NCBI GenBank assembly: GCA_030426065.1
Contig: JAUHZH010000020.1
Coordinates: 1 to 12,411, forward strand
Length of the DNA stretch: 12,411 nucleotides
Reading direction: 5' to 3'
Source of the DNA: Gammaproteobacteria bacterium
GTDB taxonomy: Bacteria; Pseudomonadota; Gammaproteobacteria; Xanthomonadales; Marinicellaceae
Of the stretch, positions 5,912 through 12,001 are shown one piece after another (the stretch's first letter is position 1; the number at the start of each line of letters is the position of its first letter). The notes beneath the pieces are model-generated. The model ran no database searches and was not told the origin of the DNA. It saw only the letters and a list, made by a program, of their open reading frames with translations. Position numbers and translations under genes: made by a program.

Positions 5912-5932
5912 AATCAATATTTATTTTTCACC

Positions 5933-6175
5933 ATGGGAAGAAACACCAGTGTCAGTTTAGGTGATCACTTTGACGATTTCATCGCCAAACAAGTGGCAGA
6001 AGGACGTTATGGATCCGCCAGTGAAGTCATCAGGGCCGGTTTGCGGCGGCTTGAAAATGATGAAAAGAAACTGGAGACCTTGCGCTTTTTAATCGAAGAA
6101 GGCAAAGCCAGCGGTACAGCAGAATACAGCTTTGAAGGCTTGATGAATGAATTGGATTCAGAACTGGGTTCATGA
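5933..6175 (+). CDS. parD: ParD-family antitoxin (ribbon-helix-helix)
   Basis: The 80-residue product starts with a ribbon-helix-helix DNA-binding domain: the strand NTSVSLGDHFDDFI (residues 4-17), then AEGRYGSASEVIRAGLRRLEND, which is the conserved G-R-Y-x-S-x-S-E-V-I-R-x-G-L-R core of ParD. The C-terminal part (about 45-80), rich in Glu and Asp, is the segment that wraps and neutralises the toxin in this family. Its last codons overlap the parE start by four bases (ATGA, 6172-6175), so antitoxin translation drives toxin translation. The operon is probably repressed by the ParD-ParE complex at the dyad overlapping its promoter. Confidence 0.9.
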   Translation: MGRNTSVSLGDHFDDFIAKQVAEGRYGSASEVIRAGLRRLENDEKKLETLRFLIEEGKASGTAEYSFEGLMNELDSELGS

Positions 6176-6474
6176 GCCAATTCCTACTCTCTGGCTTAGC
6201 GGTTTCAGACTTGAAAAGCATTGCGAGGTACACCCAAAAAACTTGGGGAGCACGACAAAGACGTCTTTACCTCAAAGAAATTGACGATTCGTTCCATTGG
6301 TTAGTTGAAAATCCCAAAGCCGGAAGAAGCTGTGAAGAAATCTGTTCAGGTCTCAGAAAACACTCGACTGGGCAGCATCTCATATTCTACGAGATTCGAG
6401 ACACCCATATTTTCATCGTTCGTGTGTTGCACAAAAGCATGGATGTTTCAATCCACGTTGTTAGAGAAACATGA
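6172..6474 (+). CDS. parE: ParE-family toxin (RelE/ParE superfamily)
   Basis: The 100-residue product matches ParE over its full length: LAVSDLKSIARYTQKTWGARQRRLYLKEI at the N-terminus, NPKAGRSCEEICSGLRKHSTGQHLIFYEI in the middle, and FIVRVLHKSMDVSIHV at the end. These contain the family's WG-x-x-Q, P-x-x-G-R-x-C-x-x-I-x-x-G-L-R and H-L-I-F-Y blocks. ParE toxins inhibit DNA gyrase, unlike the ribonuclease RelE branch; that activity is inferred from family membership. No disruption is seen, so the pair should be functional. The gene converges on fxsA across a 58-base gap with no clear terminator. Confidence 0.9.
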   Translation: MSQFLLSGLAVSDLKSIARYTQKTWGARQRRLYLKEIDDSFHWLVENPKAGRSCEEICSGLRKHSTGQHLIFYEIRDTHIFIVRVLHKSMDVSIHVVRET

Positions 6475-6532
6475 TGGTAAGGTTCACCAAATTCATCAAA
6501 TCCAAATCAGCAATATAAGGACTAATGAAGCG

Positions 6533-6958
6533 CTACTTTGCTTCGCTTGGTTTTGAACCTTCAGATGCTTTTTTCAGCAAGGCATTGATCCAACCTTGCT
6601 TGGTCCAGGGGAACAACAAAAGCACCCCAGCGATGTCAGTTATAAAGCCTGGGATCAGAATGAGTATGATGGAAAACATGAATGACATTTCAAAAAGACT
6701 TGATTCAAACTGAACCAACTCTTTTTCTGTCAAAGGCACTTTGGCTTTGATTTTATGATCAATTTTCTTTGCTGTCTTGCGTCCCATGGGTTGGTGGTTT
6801 CTGAACCTTGAAACGGTCAGTTTAACCAGCAGCAACCCAATCAGTGACGTCACCAAATACATGCCCGCCATTTCCCAAAAAGAAAACCGCTCATGTAACA
6901 GCGTAACAATATAGACTTCAAGGACGCCCAAGGCCAATAAAGCCAACACTGCTTTCAT
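6533..6958 (-). CDS. fxsA: FxsA-family membrane protein
   Basis: The 141-residue product has an N-terminal membrane helix (residues 3-20, with the LEVYIV stretch), a second at about 31-47, a basic loop, and the diagnostic LIPGFITDIAGVLLLFP segment (101-117) near the C-terminus. In E. coli, FxsA is an inner-membrane protein whose excess relieves exclusion of phage T7 by the F plasmid; its normal role is unknown. The start overlaps the ribA stop by four bases (ATGA at 6958-6955), so it is translationally coupled to the riboflavin operon as its last gene. No terminator with a clear T-tract is seen after it. Confidence 0.9.
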   Translation of the reverse strand: MKAVLALLALGVLEVYIVTLLHERFSFWEMAGMYLVTSLIGLLLVKLTVSRFRNHQPMGRKTAKKIDHKIKAKVPLTEKELVQFESSLFEMSFMFSIILILIPGFITDIAGVLLLFPWTKQGWINALLKKASEGSKPSEAK

Positions 6959-7539
6959 AGGTGTTTGAATTTATCCAGCTTGGTTTGTAAATAGGCTTGG
7001 TTGTGGGGGTTGTGACCCACTTTCAGCGGGATGCGCTCGGTGATGTTGATGCCGGCTTTTACAATGGCCTCGATTTTATCGGGGTTGTTGGTCATCAAAC
7101 GCATGTTCTGGACAGCAAAATGTCCCAAAACATCGGCCAACATGTCATAACTGCGGTTGTCTGGCGCGTGCCCCAATGAGACGTTGGCATCGAAGGTGTC
7201 TTCGCCTTGGTCCTGAAGCTGGTAGGCTTTGATTTTTTCAGTCAGGCCAATGCCACGGCCTTCCTGTCTGAGGTAAATCAGCAAGGCATGTTCAGCCTCG
7301 CCCATGGCTTTCAAAGCGAATTCAAGTTGCGGGCCGCAGTCACAGCGCAGTGAAAACAAACCATCACCGGTCAGGCATTCTGAATGAACCCGTGACAACA
7401 CATCCGCATTTTCAGGGAATTGACCATCAACCAAACCTTTGACCAAAACCAAATGTTCTTGCCCTTTGTGCTCAAACACATGGATATCAAACTCACCGTG
7501 GGCTGTGGGCAACAGGGCTTGTGTGATGAACTCAGTCAT
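6955..7539 (-). CDS. ribA: GTP cyclohydrolase II
   Basis: It catalyses the first committed step of riboflavin synthesis, opening GTP to the pyrimidine intermediate with release of formate and pyrophosphate. The 194-residue length is normal for a free-standing RibA. The zinc ligands are complete in SECLTGDGLFSLRCDCG, Cys55, Cys66 and Cys68. The LRQEGRGIGL motif and the C-terminal MTNNPDKI and ERIPL segments are present. The start lies 2 bases after the ribH stop. Because the GCHII-like half of the RibBA in this operon lacks the Cys ligands, this gene should provide the actual activity. Confidence 0.96.
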   Translation of the reverse strand: MTEFITQALLPTAHGEFDIHVFEHKGQEHLVLVKGLVDGQFPENADVLSRVHSECLTGDGLFSLRCDCGPQLEFALKAMGEAEHALLIYLRQEGRGIGLTEKIKAYQLQDQGEDTFDANVSLGHAPDNRSYDMLADVLGHFAVQNMRLMTNNPDKIEAIVKAGINITERIPLKVGHNPHNQAYLQTKLDKFKHL

Positions 7540-7541
7540 GT

Positions 7542-8006
7542 TCAGGCTTCCAGTTGTTCCCTCAGTTTCAACAAAGCCAAGGCCGCTTCGGCGGCTTCTT
7601 TGCCTTTGTTCTCTTTCCCAGAGTCTCCTGAGGTCGCTGAACGGGCGCGGGCTTGATCGCCATTTTCAACGGTGATGATGCCATTACCCACAGGGAAATC
7701 ATAAGCCAATGAAACGTCCATGATGCCACGTGCACTTTGTTCGCAAACGTGGTCAAAGTGAGCCGTTTCTCCACGGATGACACAACCCAGTGCAACCACG
7801 CCATCGAATCGGCCTGTTTCAGCGATCATTTGGCATGCCAAGGGCACTTCCAAAGCGCCAGGCACATCGAATCGCTCATAACTGACACCGGCATGATTCA
7901 ATGCATCGGTGGCACCTTGAAACAAACCGTCGTTGATTTCTTGGTAAAAAGGTGCGGTGATGATGGCTATTTTTTTATCGGCAATGCCCATGTCTTCAGT
8001 GCTCAT
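7542..8006 (-). CDS. ribH: 6,7-dimethyl-8-ribityllumazine synthase
   Basis: It condenses the ribityl-diaminopyrimidine intermediate with 3,4-dihydroxy-2-butanone 4-phosphate, the penultimate step of riboflavin synthesis, in a large capsid-like or pentameric assembly. The 154-residue product has the AIITAPFYQEINDGL strand/helix, the VPGALEVPLA substrate loop (about 49-57), and GCVIRGETAHFDHVC (74-88) with His83 as the expected catalytic acid/base. The PVGNGIITVEN segment and the KGKEAAEAAL helix end the fold. Its start lies inside the end of ribBA (11-base overlap). An alternative ATG at 7991 would remove five residues and the overlap. Confidence 0.96.
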   Translation of the reverse strand: MSTEDMGIADKKIAIITAPFYQEINDGLFQGATDALNHAGVSYERFDVPGALEVPLACQMIAETGRFDGVVALGCVIRGETAHFDHVCEQSARGIMDVSLAYDFPVGNGIITVENGDQARARSATSGDSGKENKGKEAAEAALALLKLREQLEA

Positions 8007-9090
8007 AACTCAGGTACTCAGTGATTTCTAATCCGAAACCCGACAGTGCAGGATAACGCACTTCAGGGCTCATCAATTGCATTTTACCCACATTCATGGC
8101 GCGCAGGATCTGCGAACCCACACCGACATTGTGGTAGGCAAAGTTGTTGTCTTTACTTTTCGATTTGCCCAGTTCGTCGATGTCAATGGACACCGACTGG
8201 TTTGAATTCAGAATGACCACCACACCTTCACCTTTCTCGGCGATGGTTTTCAATGATCGCTGGGTGGTCCAATAGTCGTCTTTGGAATCCACACCACGCA
8301 ACTCACGGAAAAAATGGCCGTATTGAACACGAACAGGAACCGCTTTATCAGGATTGAACTCACCCAAATAAAAGGCCAGGTGTTCGGTGTCGTTGATGTG
8401 GTCTGTGAATTTCTTCACTTGGAAGTCGCCCCACTGGGTGTTGTATTCAAACTCGCTGATGACTTCGACCGTGGTTTCGGTCATCATGCGGTATTCAATC
8501 AAATCGGCAATGGTGCCAATTTTCAGGTCATGCGTTTGGGCGATTTTCATCAAATCATCGCGCCTTGCCATGCTGCCGTCTTCGTTCATGATTTCGACAA
8601 TCACGGCGGCTGGCGTTTGACCCGAAAGCAAAGCGATGTCACAACCGGCTTCGGTGTGTCCTGCACGTGACAAAACACCACCTGGCTGAGCCATCAAAGG
8701 AAAAATGTGACCCGGCATGGCCAAATCCTCGGGTTTGGCGTTGACTTTGACCGCATCAATGATGGTTTTGTATCGGTCATAGGCTGAAATGCCGGTGGTG
8801 ATGCCATGAGCGGCATCAATCGATACGGTGAAATTGGTTTCCAGTTGTGCGGTGTTTTTTTCCACCATCAATGGCAGCCCCAATTGCTCGCATTTCTCGC
8901 GGGTCAAAGTGAGGCAAATCAAGCCACGTGCGTGTTTGGTCATGAAGTTGATCACTTCGGGCGTGACGGCATTCGCAGCCACCACCAAATCACCTTCATT
9001 CTCACGGTCTTCATCATCCATCAAGATGACCATCTTGCCGTTTTTGATGTCTTCTATCAGCTCTTGTGTGCTGTTCAGTTGTAAGCTCAT
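7996..9090 (-). CDS. ribBA: RibBA: 3,4-dihydroxy-2-butanone 4-phosphate synthase with degenerate GTP cyclohydrolase II domain
   Basis: The 364-residue product is a two-domain fusion. Residues 1 to about 200 are DHBP synthase, which converts ribulose 5-phosphate to the four-carbon unit of riboflavin; DDEDRENEGDL (25-35) supplies the acidic metal/substrate residues and the PGHIFPL and RAGHTEA blocks complete the active site. Residues from about 205 resemble GTP cyclohydrolase II, but the zinc-binding Cys triad and the RQEGRGIG motif are absent, with HFFRELRGVDSKDDYW in the corresponding region. This half is therefore very probably catalytically dead, as in several proteobacterial RibBA proteins. 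Its role may be structural or regulatory. It begins 16 bases after the ribE stop. Confidence 0.94.
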   Translation of the reverse strand: MSLQLNSTQELIEDIKNGKMVILMDDEDRENEGDLVVAANAVTPEVINFMTKHARGLICLTLTREKCEQLGLPLMVEKNTAQLETNFTVSIDAAHGITTGISAYDRYKTIIDAVKVNAKPEDLAMPGHIFPLMAQPGGVLSRAGHTEAGCDIALLSGQTPAAVIVEIMNEDGSMARRDDLMKIAQTHDLKIGTIADLIEYRMMTETTVEVISEFEYNTQWGDFQVKKFTDHINDTEHLAFYLGEFNPDKAVPVRVQYGHFFRELRGVDSKDDYWTTQRSLKTIAEKGEGVVVILNSNQSVSIDIDELGKSKSKDNNFAYHNVGVGSQILRAMNVGKMQLMSPEVRYPALSGFGLEITEYLSYEH

Positions 9091-9106
9091 GTTTGCGCTC
9101 TGTGTT

Positions 9107-9703
9107 TCAGGACTGGCTGGCCAGCATTTTTTCTACGTAACGGGCCACGGTGTCGATTTCGATGTTGACTGCATCACCGGGTTGCAGCGTGCCCAAATTG
9201 GTGTGTTCCAAGGTGTGAGGCACCAAATTGACACTCAATTCGCCTTGGTCAATGGTGTTGACCGTTAAACTGGTGCCATTGATGGTGATGGACCCTTTGA
9301 TCGCCACATACTTGTCCAATTCAGCGGGTATTTTAAATGAAAACACTTCTGAACGGGCGCTGGATTCACGGCCAGTGCAGTGGCCAACGGCATCCACATG
9401 ACCTGAGACCAAGTGTCCACCCAACTGATCTTGCAAAGTCAAGGCCGGTTCTAAATTCAATACCCGACCTTCCTGCCAATCGGCCACCGTGGTTTTGTTC
9501 ACGGTTTCAACCGACACATCAACGGTCACCACATCGGCGTCGATGCTGGTCACGGTCAAACAGACCCCATCCATGGCGATTGAGTCGCCCAAATGGACCT
9601 TGGACATGTCTTGGAAATTGGTTTTGATGGCAAAGTGCAAATCACCTTGTCGATCTGCTTTGGATTGAACTTCGCCCAATGATTGAATGATGCCTGTGAA
9701 CAT
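9107..9703 (-). CDS. ribE: Riboflavin synthase, alpha chain
   Basis: It dismutates two molecules of ribityllumazine to riboflavin plus the pyrimidine substrate, the last step of the pathway. The 198 residues form two lumazine-binding barrels. The first has MFTGII, GDSIAMDGVCLTV and GGHLVSGHVD; the second has KGSITINGTSLTVN, NLVPHTLEHTNLG and a VNIEIDTVARYVEK end helix. The MFTGII start is invariant in the family and fixes the ATG at 9703, yet no ribosome site stands in front of it. The good AGAGGG lies about 22 bases upstream and is better placed for an out-of-frame ATG at 9720. The gene is called ribC in E. coli. It leads the operon here; ribD is not seen in the window. Confidence 0.96.
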   Translation of the reverse strand: MFTGIIQSLGEVQSKADRQGDLHFAIKTNFQDMSKVHLGDSIAMDGVCLTVTSIDADVVTVDVSVETVNKTTVADWQEGRVLNLEPALTLQDQLGGHLVSGHVDAVGHCTGRESSARSEVFSFKIPAELDKYVAIKGSITINGTSLTVNTIDQGELSVNLVPHTLEHTNLGTLQPGDAVNIEIDTVARYVEKMLASQS

Positions 9704-9918
9704 AGTCTGTGGAATTTCATGTGGTCCCTCTGATATGGAGTGTACCTGTCACAGAATCAAGCAGATAATCACTTTTTTTCGCACCATTGTTTCATGCTGT
9801 TTTTCCGCTCAACCCAATCCTGCGAGTGTATTGATCACCCATTAAGAAAACCACAGGAAAGTCATTAAACTGACACTTTAGCGGCATCTAATATTCAATT
9901 TTCACAAACGCAATCAAC
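9704..9918. other. Divergent intergenic region between ribE and the protease gene
   Basis: These 215 bases must hold promoters for both directions, but no strong sigma-70 pair is evident. TTGATT (9762-9757, minus strand) followed by CATATC after 17 bases is a weak candidate for rib; TAATAT at about 9890-9895 is a weak -10 for the protease gene. The conserved blocks of the FMN riboswitch that often precedes rib genes are not present. Confidence 0.4.
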
Positions 9919-11010
9919 ATGAAAATCATCTTAACAACCATCACATTGGGATTAATATCTGGCACAACCTGGGCCAAAACCACCAATGAAGAAGTCAGCA
10001 ACAAATCTCGGATTAAGCCAATCCTGTGTTGTCGTATTGACCCACCTCAACCTGAACCCAAAACAGTTCCGATGTTACCTACATGGAATCAACAAACTGT
10101 AGAAGACATGACTGGTGAACCTGTAGCGGAAGAAAACCGAAACCACATGAGGGGTTCTTTTGGTGACGATGCAACACCAGGAGCTGCACCTTATCTTGTG
10201 CCCTTGATCGTTAAAAAGTCACGCACATTCGTGACCGAAACAGATGACCCACAAGACCATCCCATGCACCAATACACCAGCTGGTATACAGGTGATGCCG
10301 GCAGTTTCCGATGTACGGCCACTTTGGTAAAACCACAGTGGGTCTTGACTGCTGCCCACTGCGTCAGCAATCACAAATCCAAAGGTTGGAGTGATTATGC
10401 TGGCATTCAAGAGTTTGACTTGCAGGTGCGCATCGGATCTTTACAGTGGAATTCAGGTGGCTATTTGGTGGATGTTGCGTCTGTACACATCCAACCACAA
10501 TGGACCCGCCAAGTGTTTTCTGACGGCACCTGGGTAGACGACACCCAGTCTTGGACTGGTGATCTGGCCTTATTACAACTGGAATACCCTGTCACGTCAG
10601 TCAGCCACGCCAAATTTTATGCAAACAACGATGATGCTGACTGGGAAGTCACTCAGCACACATACGGTTGGGGCAAAACTGAAATGGGCCAAATCCCTAA
10701 CAACCTACAGTACTGGTCATCTGATTTGGACAGTGATGCTGTATGTGCCGGCATCGACAACACCGGCACATTTGATGCCAATGAATCGCTGTGTTTTGAT
10801 GCGCTCGACGGTGCAGGTGCCTGTAATGGTGACAGCGGCAGCGCCATTGGTGTCAGAGACAATGGCTGGCGCATCACAGGCGTCGCCAGTGACATGATTT
10901 TTACTGGCGAAGAGGTCGGCAACAGCACACGTTGCGACGACCCAAGAATGGTCGTTTACACACACATCAGAGGTGCCCACTGGAATTGGATCGATTCAAT
11001 CATTAATTGA
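9919..11010 (+). CDS. Secreted trypsin/chymotrypsin-fold serine protease (S1 family)
   Basis: The 363-residue product begins with a signal peptide (residues 1-19, MKIILTTITLGLISGTTWA, probable cleavage before Lys20), so it is exported. The catalytic triad is visible: His147 in VLTAAHC, Asp215 in TGDLALL, and Ser306 in GACNGDSGSAI. Cys132-Cys148 would form the disulfide around the His loop, and Cys276, Cys292, Cys302 and Cys339 are available for others. About 110 residues, including a Cys-Cys pair (37-38) and a Pro-rich stretch, separate the signal peptide from the catalytic fold. No RIVGG-type activation site is seen, so the zymogen mechanism is unclear. The oxyanion motif reads GDSGS instead of the usual GDSGG. 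Substrate and role (nutrition, processing or virulence) are unknown. Confidence 0.9.
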   Translation: MKIILTTITLGLISGTTWAKTTNEEVSNKSRIKPILCCRIDPPQPEPKTVPMLPTWNQQTVEDMTGEPVAEENRNHMRGSFGDDATPGAAPYLVPLIVKKSRTFVTETDDPQDHPMHQYTSWYTGDAGSFRCTATLVKPQWVLTAAHCVSNHKSKGWSDYAGIQEFDLQVRIGSLQWNSGGYLVDVASVHIQPQWTRQVFSDGTWVDDTQSWTGDLALLQLEYPVTSVSHAKFYANNDDADWEVTQHTYGWGKTEMGQIPNNLQYWSSDLDSDAVCAGIDNTGTFDANESLCFDALDGAGACNGDSGSAIGVRDNGWRITGVASDMIFTGEEVGNSTRCDDPRMVVYTHIRGAHWNWIDSIIN

Positions 11011-11016
11011 TTCAGC

Positions 11017-11099
11017 CGTTTTGTGATCATTCACCCACAAGGTCACATGCAGTCACCGCTGCAGACTGTGAATGATCACAAGACGCCCTCATTTTTTTT
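11017..11099 (+). terminator. Likely terminator after the protease gene
   Basis: TTGTGATCATTCAC (11021-11034) and GTGAATGATCACAA (11068-11081) pair perfectly over 14 bases. Four further pairs, one of them G-U, extend the stem to 11017/11085. The enclosed 33 bases contain a second stem, TGCAG (11048-11052) with CTGCA (11059-11063). Eight T residues (11092-11099) follow six bases after the stem. The stem is long and the spacing loose compared with a textbook terminator. Confidence 0.6.
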
Positions 11100-11203
11100 A
11101 ACCCCACTTTTGTTAGGCACGAAAATTTTGTGCTCAGATCAAAAGTGTTTAAGCCACCCGAACTGAATCGCATAGAATGTGCTTTTTACTCATGCGTTTT
11201 CAT

Positions 11204-11701
11204 ATGACCACGGATCAACAATTACCATTTTTATTTGCTGCCTTGAAAGAAGCACAAGACAACATCCGCACCTATGACACCAAGGCCCAGATTGTTGGTA
11301 TCGGCTTCATTTTCACCATCGGTATGGCGACCCGATTCAACACCTGGGACGCGGTGCCCGCAGCATGGCATCAATGGGCGGTGGTATCGACATGGGTATT
11401 GATCATTGTACCTGTGGTGTTGTTTGGCTTTGTCCTTTACCCGACCCGGCGATTTGCGCCATCGGTTTTGCGCAACAAAGACTTGGTCAAAGGCATGTTC
11501 TACATGAACGAAGTCGAAAGCGTGGCCGACTATGTCGACCAACTGAAACAAATGGACACCGAACAAGAACTGGCCTATGAGCTGTTGAAAGTGTCTTATC
11601 TGAGGGACTTGAAACGGCGCCACTTCCTCAACGCCCTGCTCTGCGCCTCCATCAGCCTCGGCCTGCTGTTCACCTTGCAGTTTTTGCCTTTGGTGATGTG
11701 A
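11204..11701 (+). CDS. PycTM-like (Pycsar effector-type) membrane protein, orphan
   Basis: From the ATG at 11204 the product has 165 residues; ATGs at 11177 and 11192 are also in frame and none has a ribosome site, so the start is uncertain. It has a helix ending AQDNIRTYDTKAQIVGIGF (Asp25, Lys27), a first membrane segment (about 28-44), a second (58-80), a cytoplasmic helical region with GMFYMNEVESVADYVDQL and ELAYELLKVSYLRDLKRRHF, and a third hydrophobic segment at the C-terminus (about 142-163). This order, including the D-x-K-A motif at the first helix and the K-rich helix before the last, matches the PycTM domain of Pycsar anti-phage effectors, which damage the membrane when a cyclic pyrimidine nucleotide is made. 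No cyclase is nearby, so another role in the same fold family is possible. Confidence 0.6.
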   Translation: MTTDQQLPFLFAALKEAQDNIRTYDTKAQIVGIGFIFTIGMATRFNTWDAVPAAWHQWAVVSTWVLIIVPVVLFGFVLYPTRRFAPSVLRNKDLVKGMFYMNEVESVADYVDQLKQMDTEQELAYELLKVSYLRDLKRRHFLNALLCASISLGLLFTLQFLPLVM

Positions 11702-11724
11702 CTCTATACGTTCTTTGCGACATT

Positions 11725-11812
11725 CACAGTTTCACGTAGGATGGGCTCCGCCCATCACATTCAACTGATTTCAATCGCTACCGCTTGATGGGCGGAGCCC
11801 ATCCTAACTGTG
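11725..11812. repeat. Inverted pair of REP-like palindromes
   Basis: Bases 11737-11757 and 11786-11806 are perfect inverted copies of 21 bases around a 28-base loop. Each copy is itself palindromic, with core ATGGGC-TCC-GCCCAT. CACAGT (11725-11730) and ACTGTG (11807-11812) extend the inverted match after a 6-base insertion on the left. Similar GTAGGATGGGC/GCCCATCCTAC units are scattered through many proteobacterial genomes. It may also end transcription of the upstream gene. Confidence 0.7.
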
Positions 11813-11945
11813 GTAATGCCTATTTAACAAACATCGCATTTTTGTATTCCTCAAAGCTTCATCTCATTTGAAGCGCATGTGGTAAGGTATTTATCACTTG
11901 GGCTTGTGAAGTAAGGCATTCAAACCGCTTTCTCGGCACATCCCC
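11813..11945. other. Intergenic stretch upstream of the SulP gene
   Basis: No gene is seen. GCTTCA (11856-11861) and TGAAGC (11869-11874) form a small hairpin with a 7-base loop. Nothing else is recognisable. Confidence 0.4.
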
Positions 11946-11973
11946 TTGACTTTACCCACGGTTGCGCTACCAT
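11946..11973 (+). promoter_or_regulatory. Candidate promoter of the SulP gene
   Basis: TTGACT (11946-11951) and TACCAT (11968-11973) are 16 bases apart, matching sigma-70 at five and four of six positions. The start point would lie about 20 bases before the GTG start at 12002. Confidence 0.5.
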
Positions 11974-12001
11974 GCGCGGCTTTTGACTCGCAGGATCTGA
12001 C

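Noticed and set aside
7996..9268. Plus-strand frames inside the rib genes
   Set aside because: They are antisense to conserved enzymes and show no start signals or family motifs.
9704..9918. FMN riboswitch ahead of the rib operon
   Set aside because: The conserved GGGGCAGGGTGAAATTCCC-type blocks and the rest of the fold are absent on the minus strand.
11021..11081. TGTGA/TCACA elements resembling CRP sites
   Set aside because: The spacing between the half-sites is four bases, not six, and they lie in the arms of a terminator-like hairpin after a gene.
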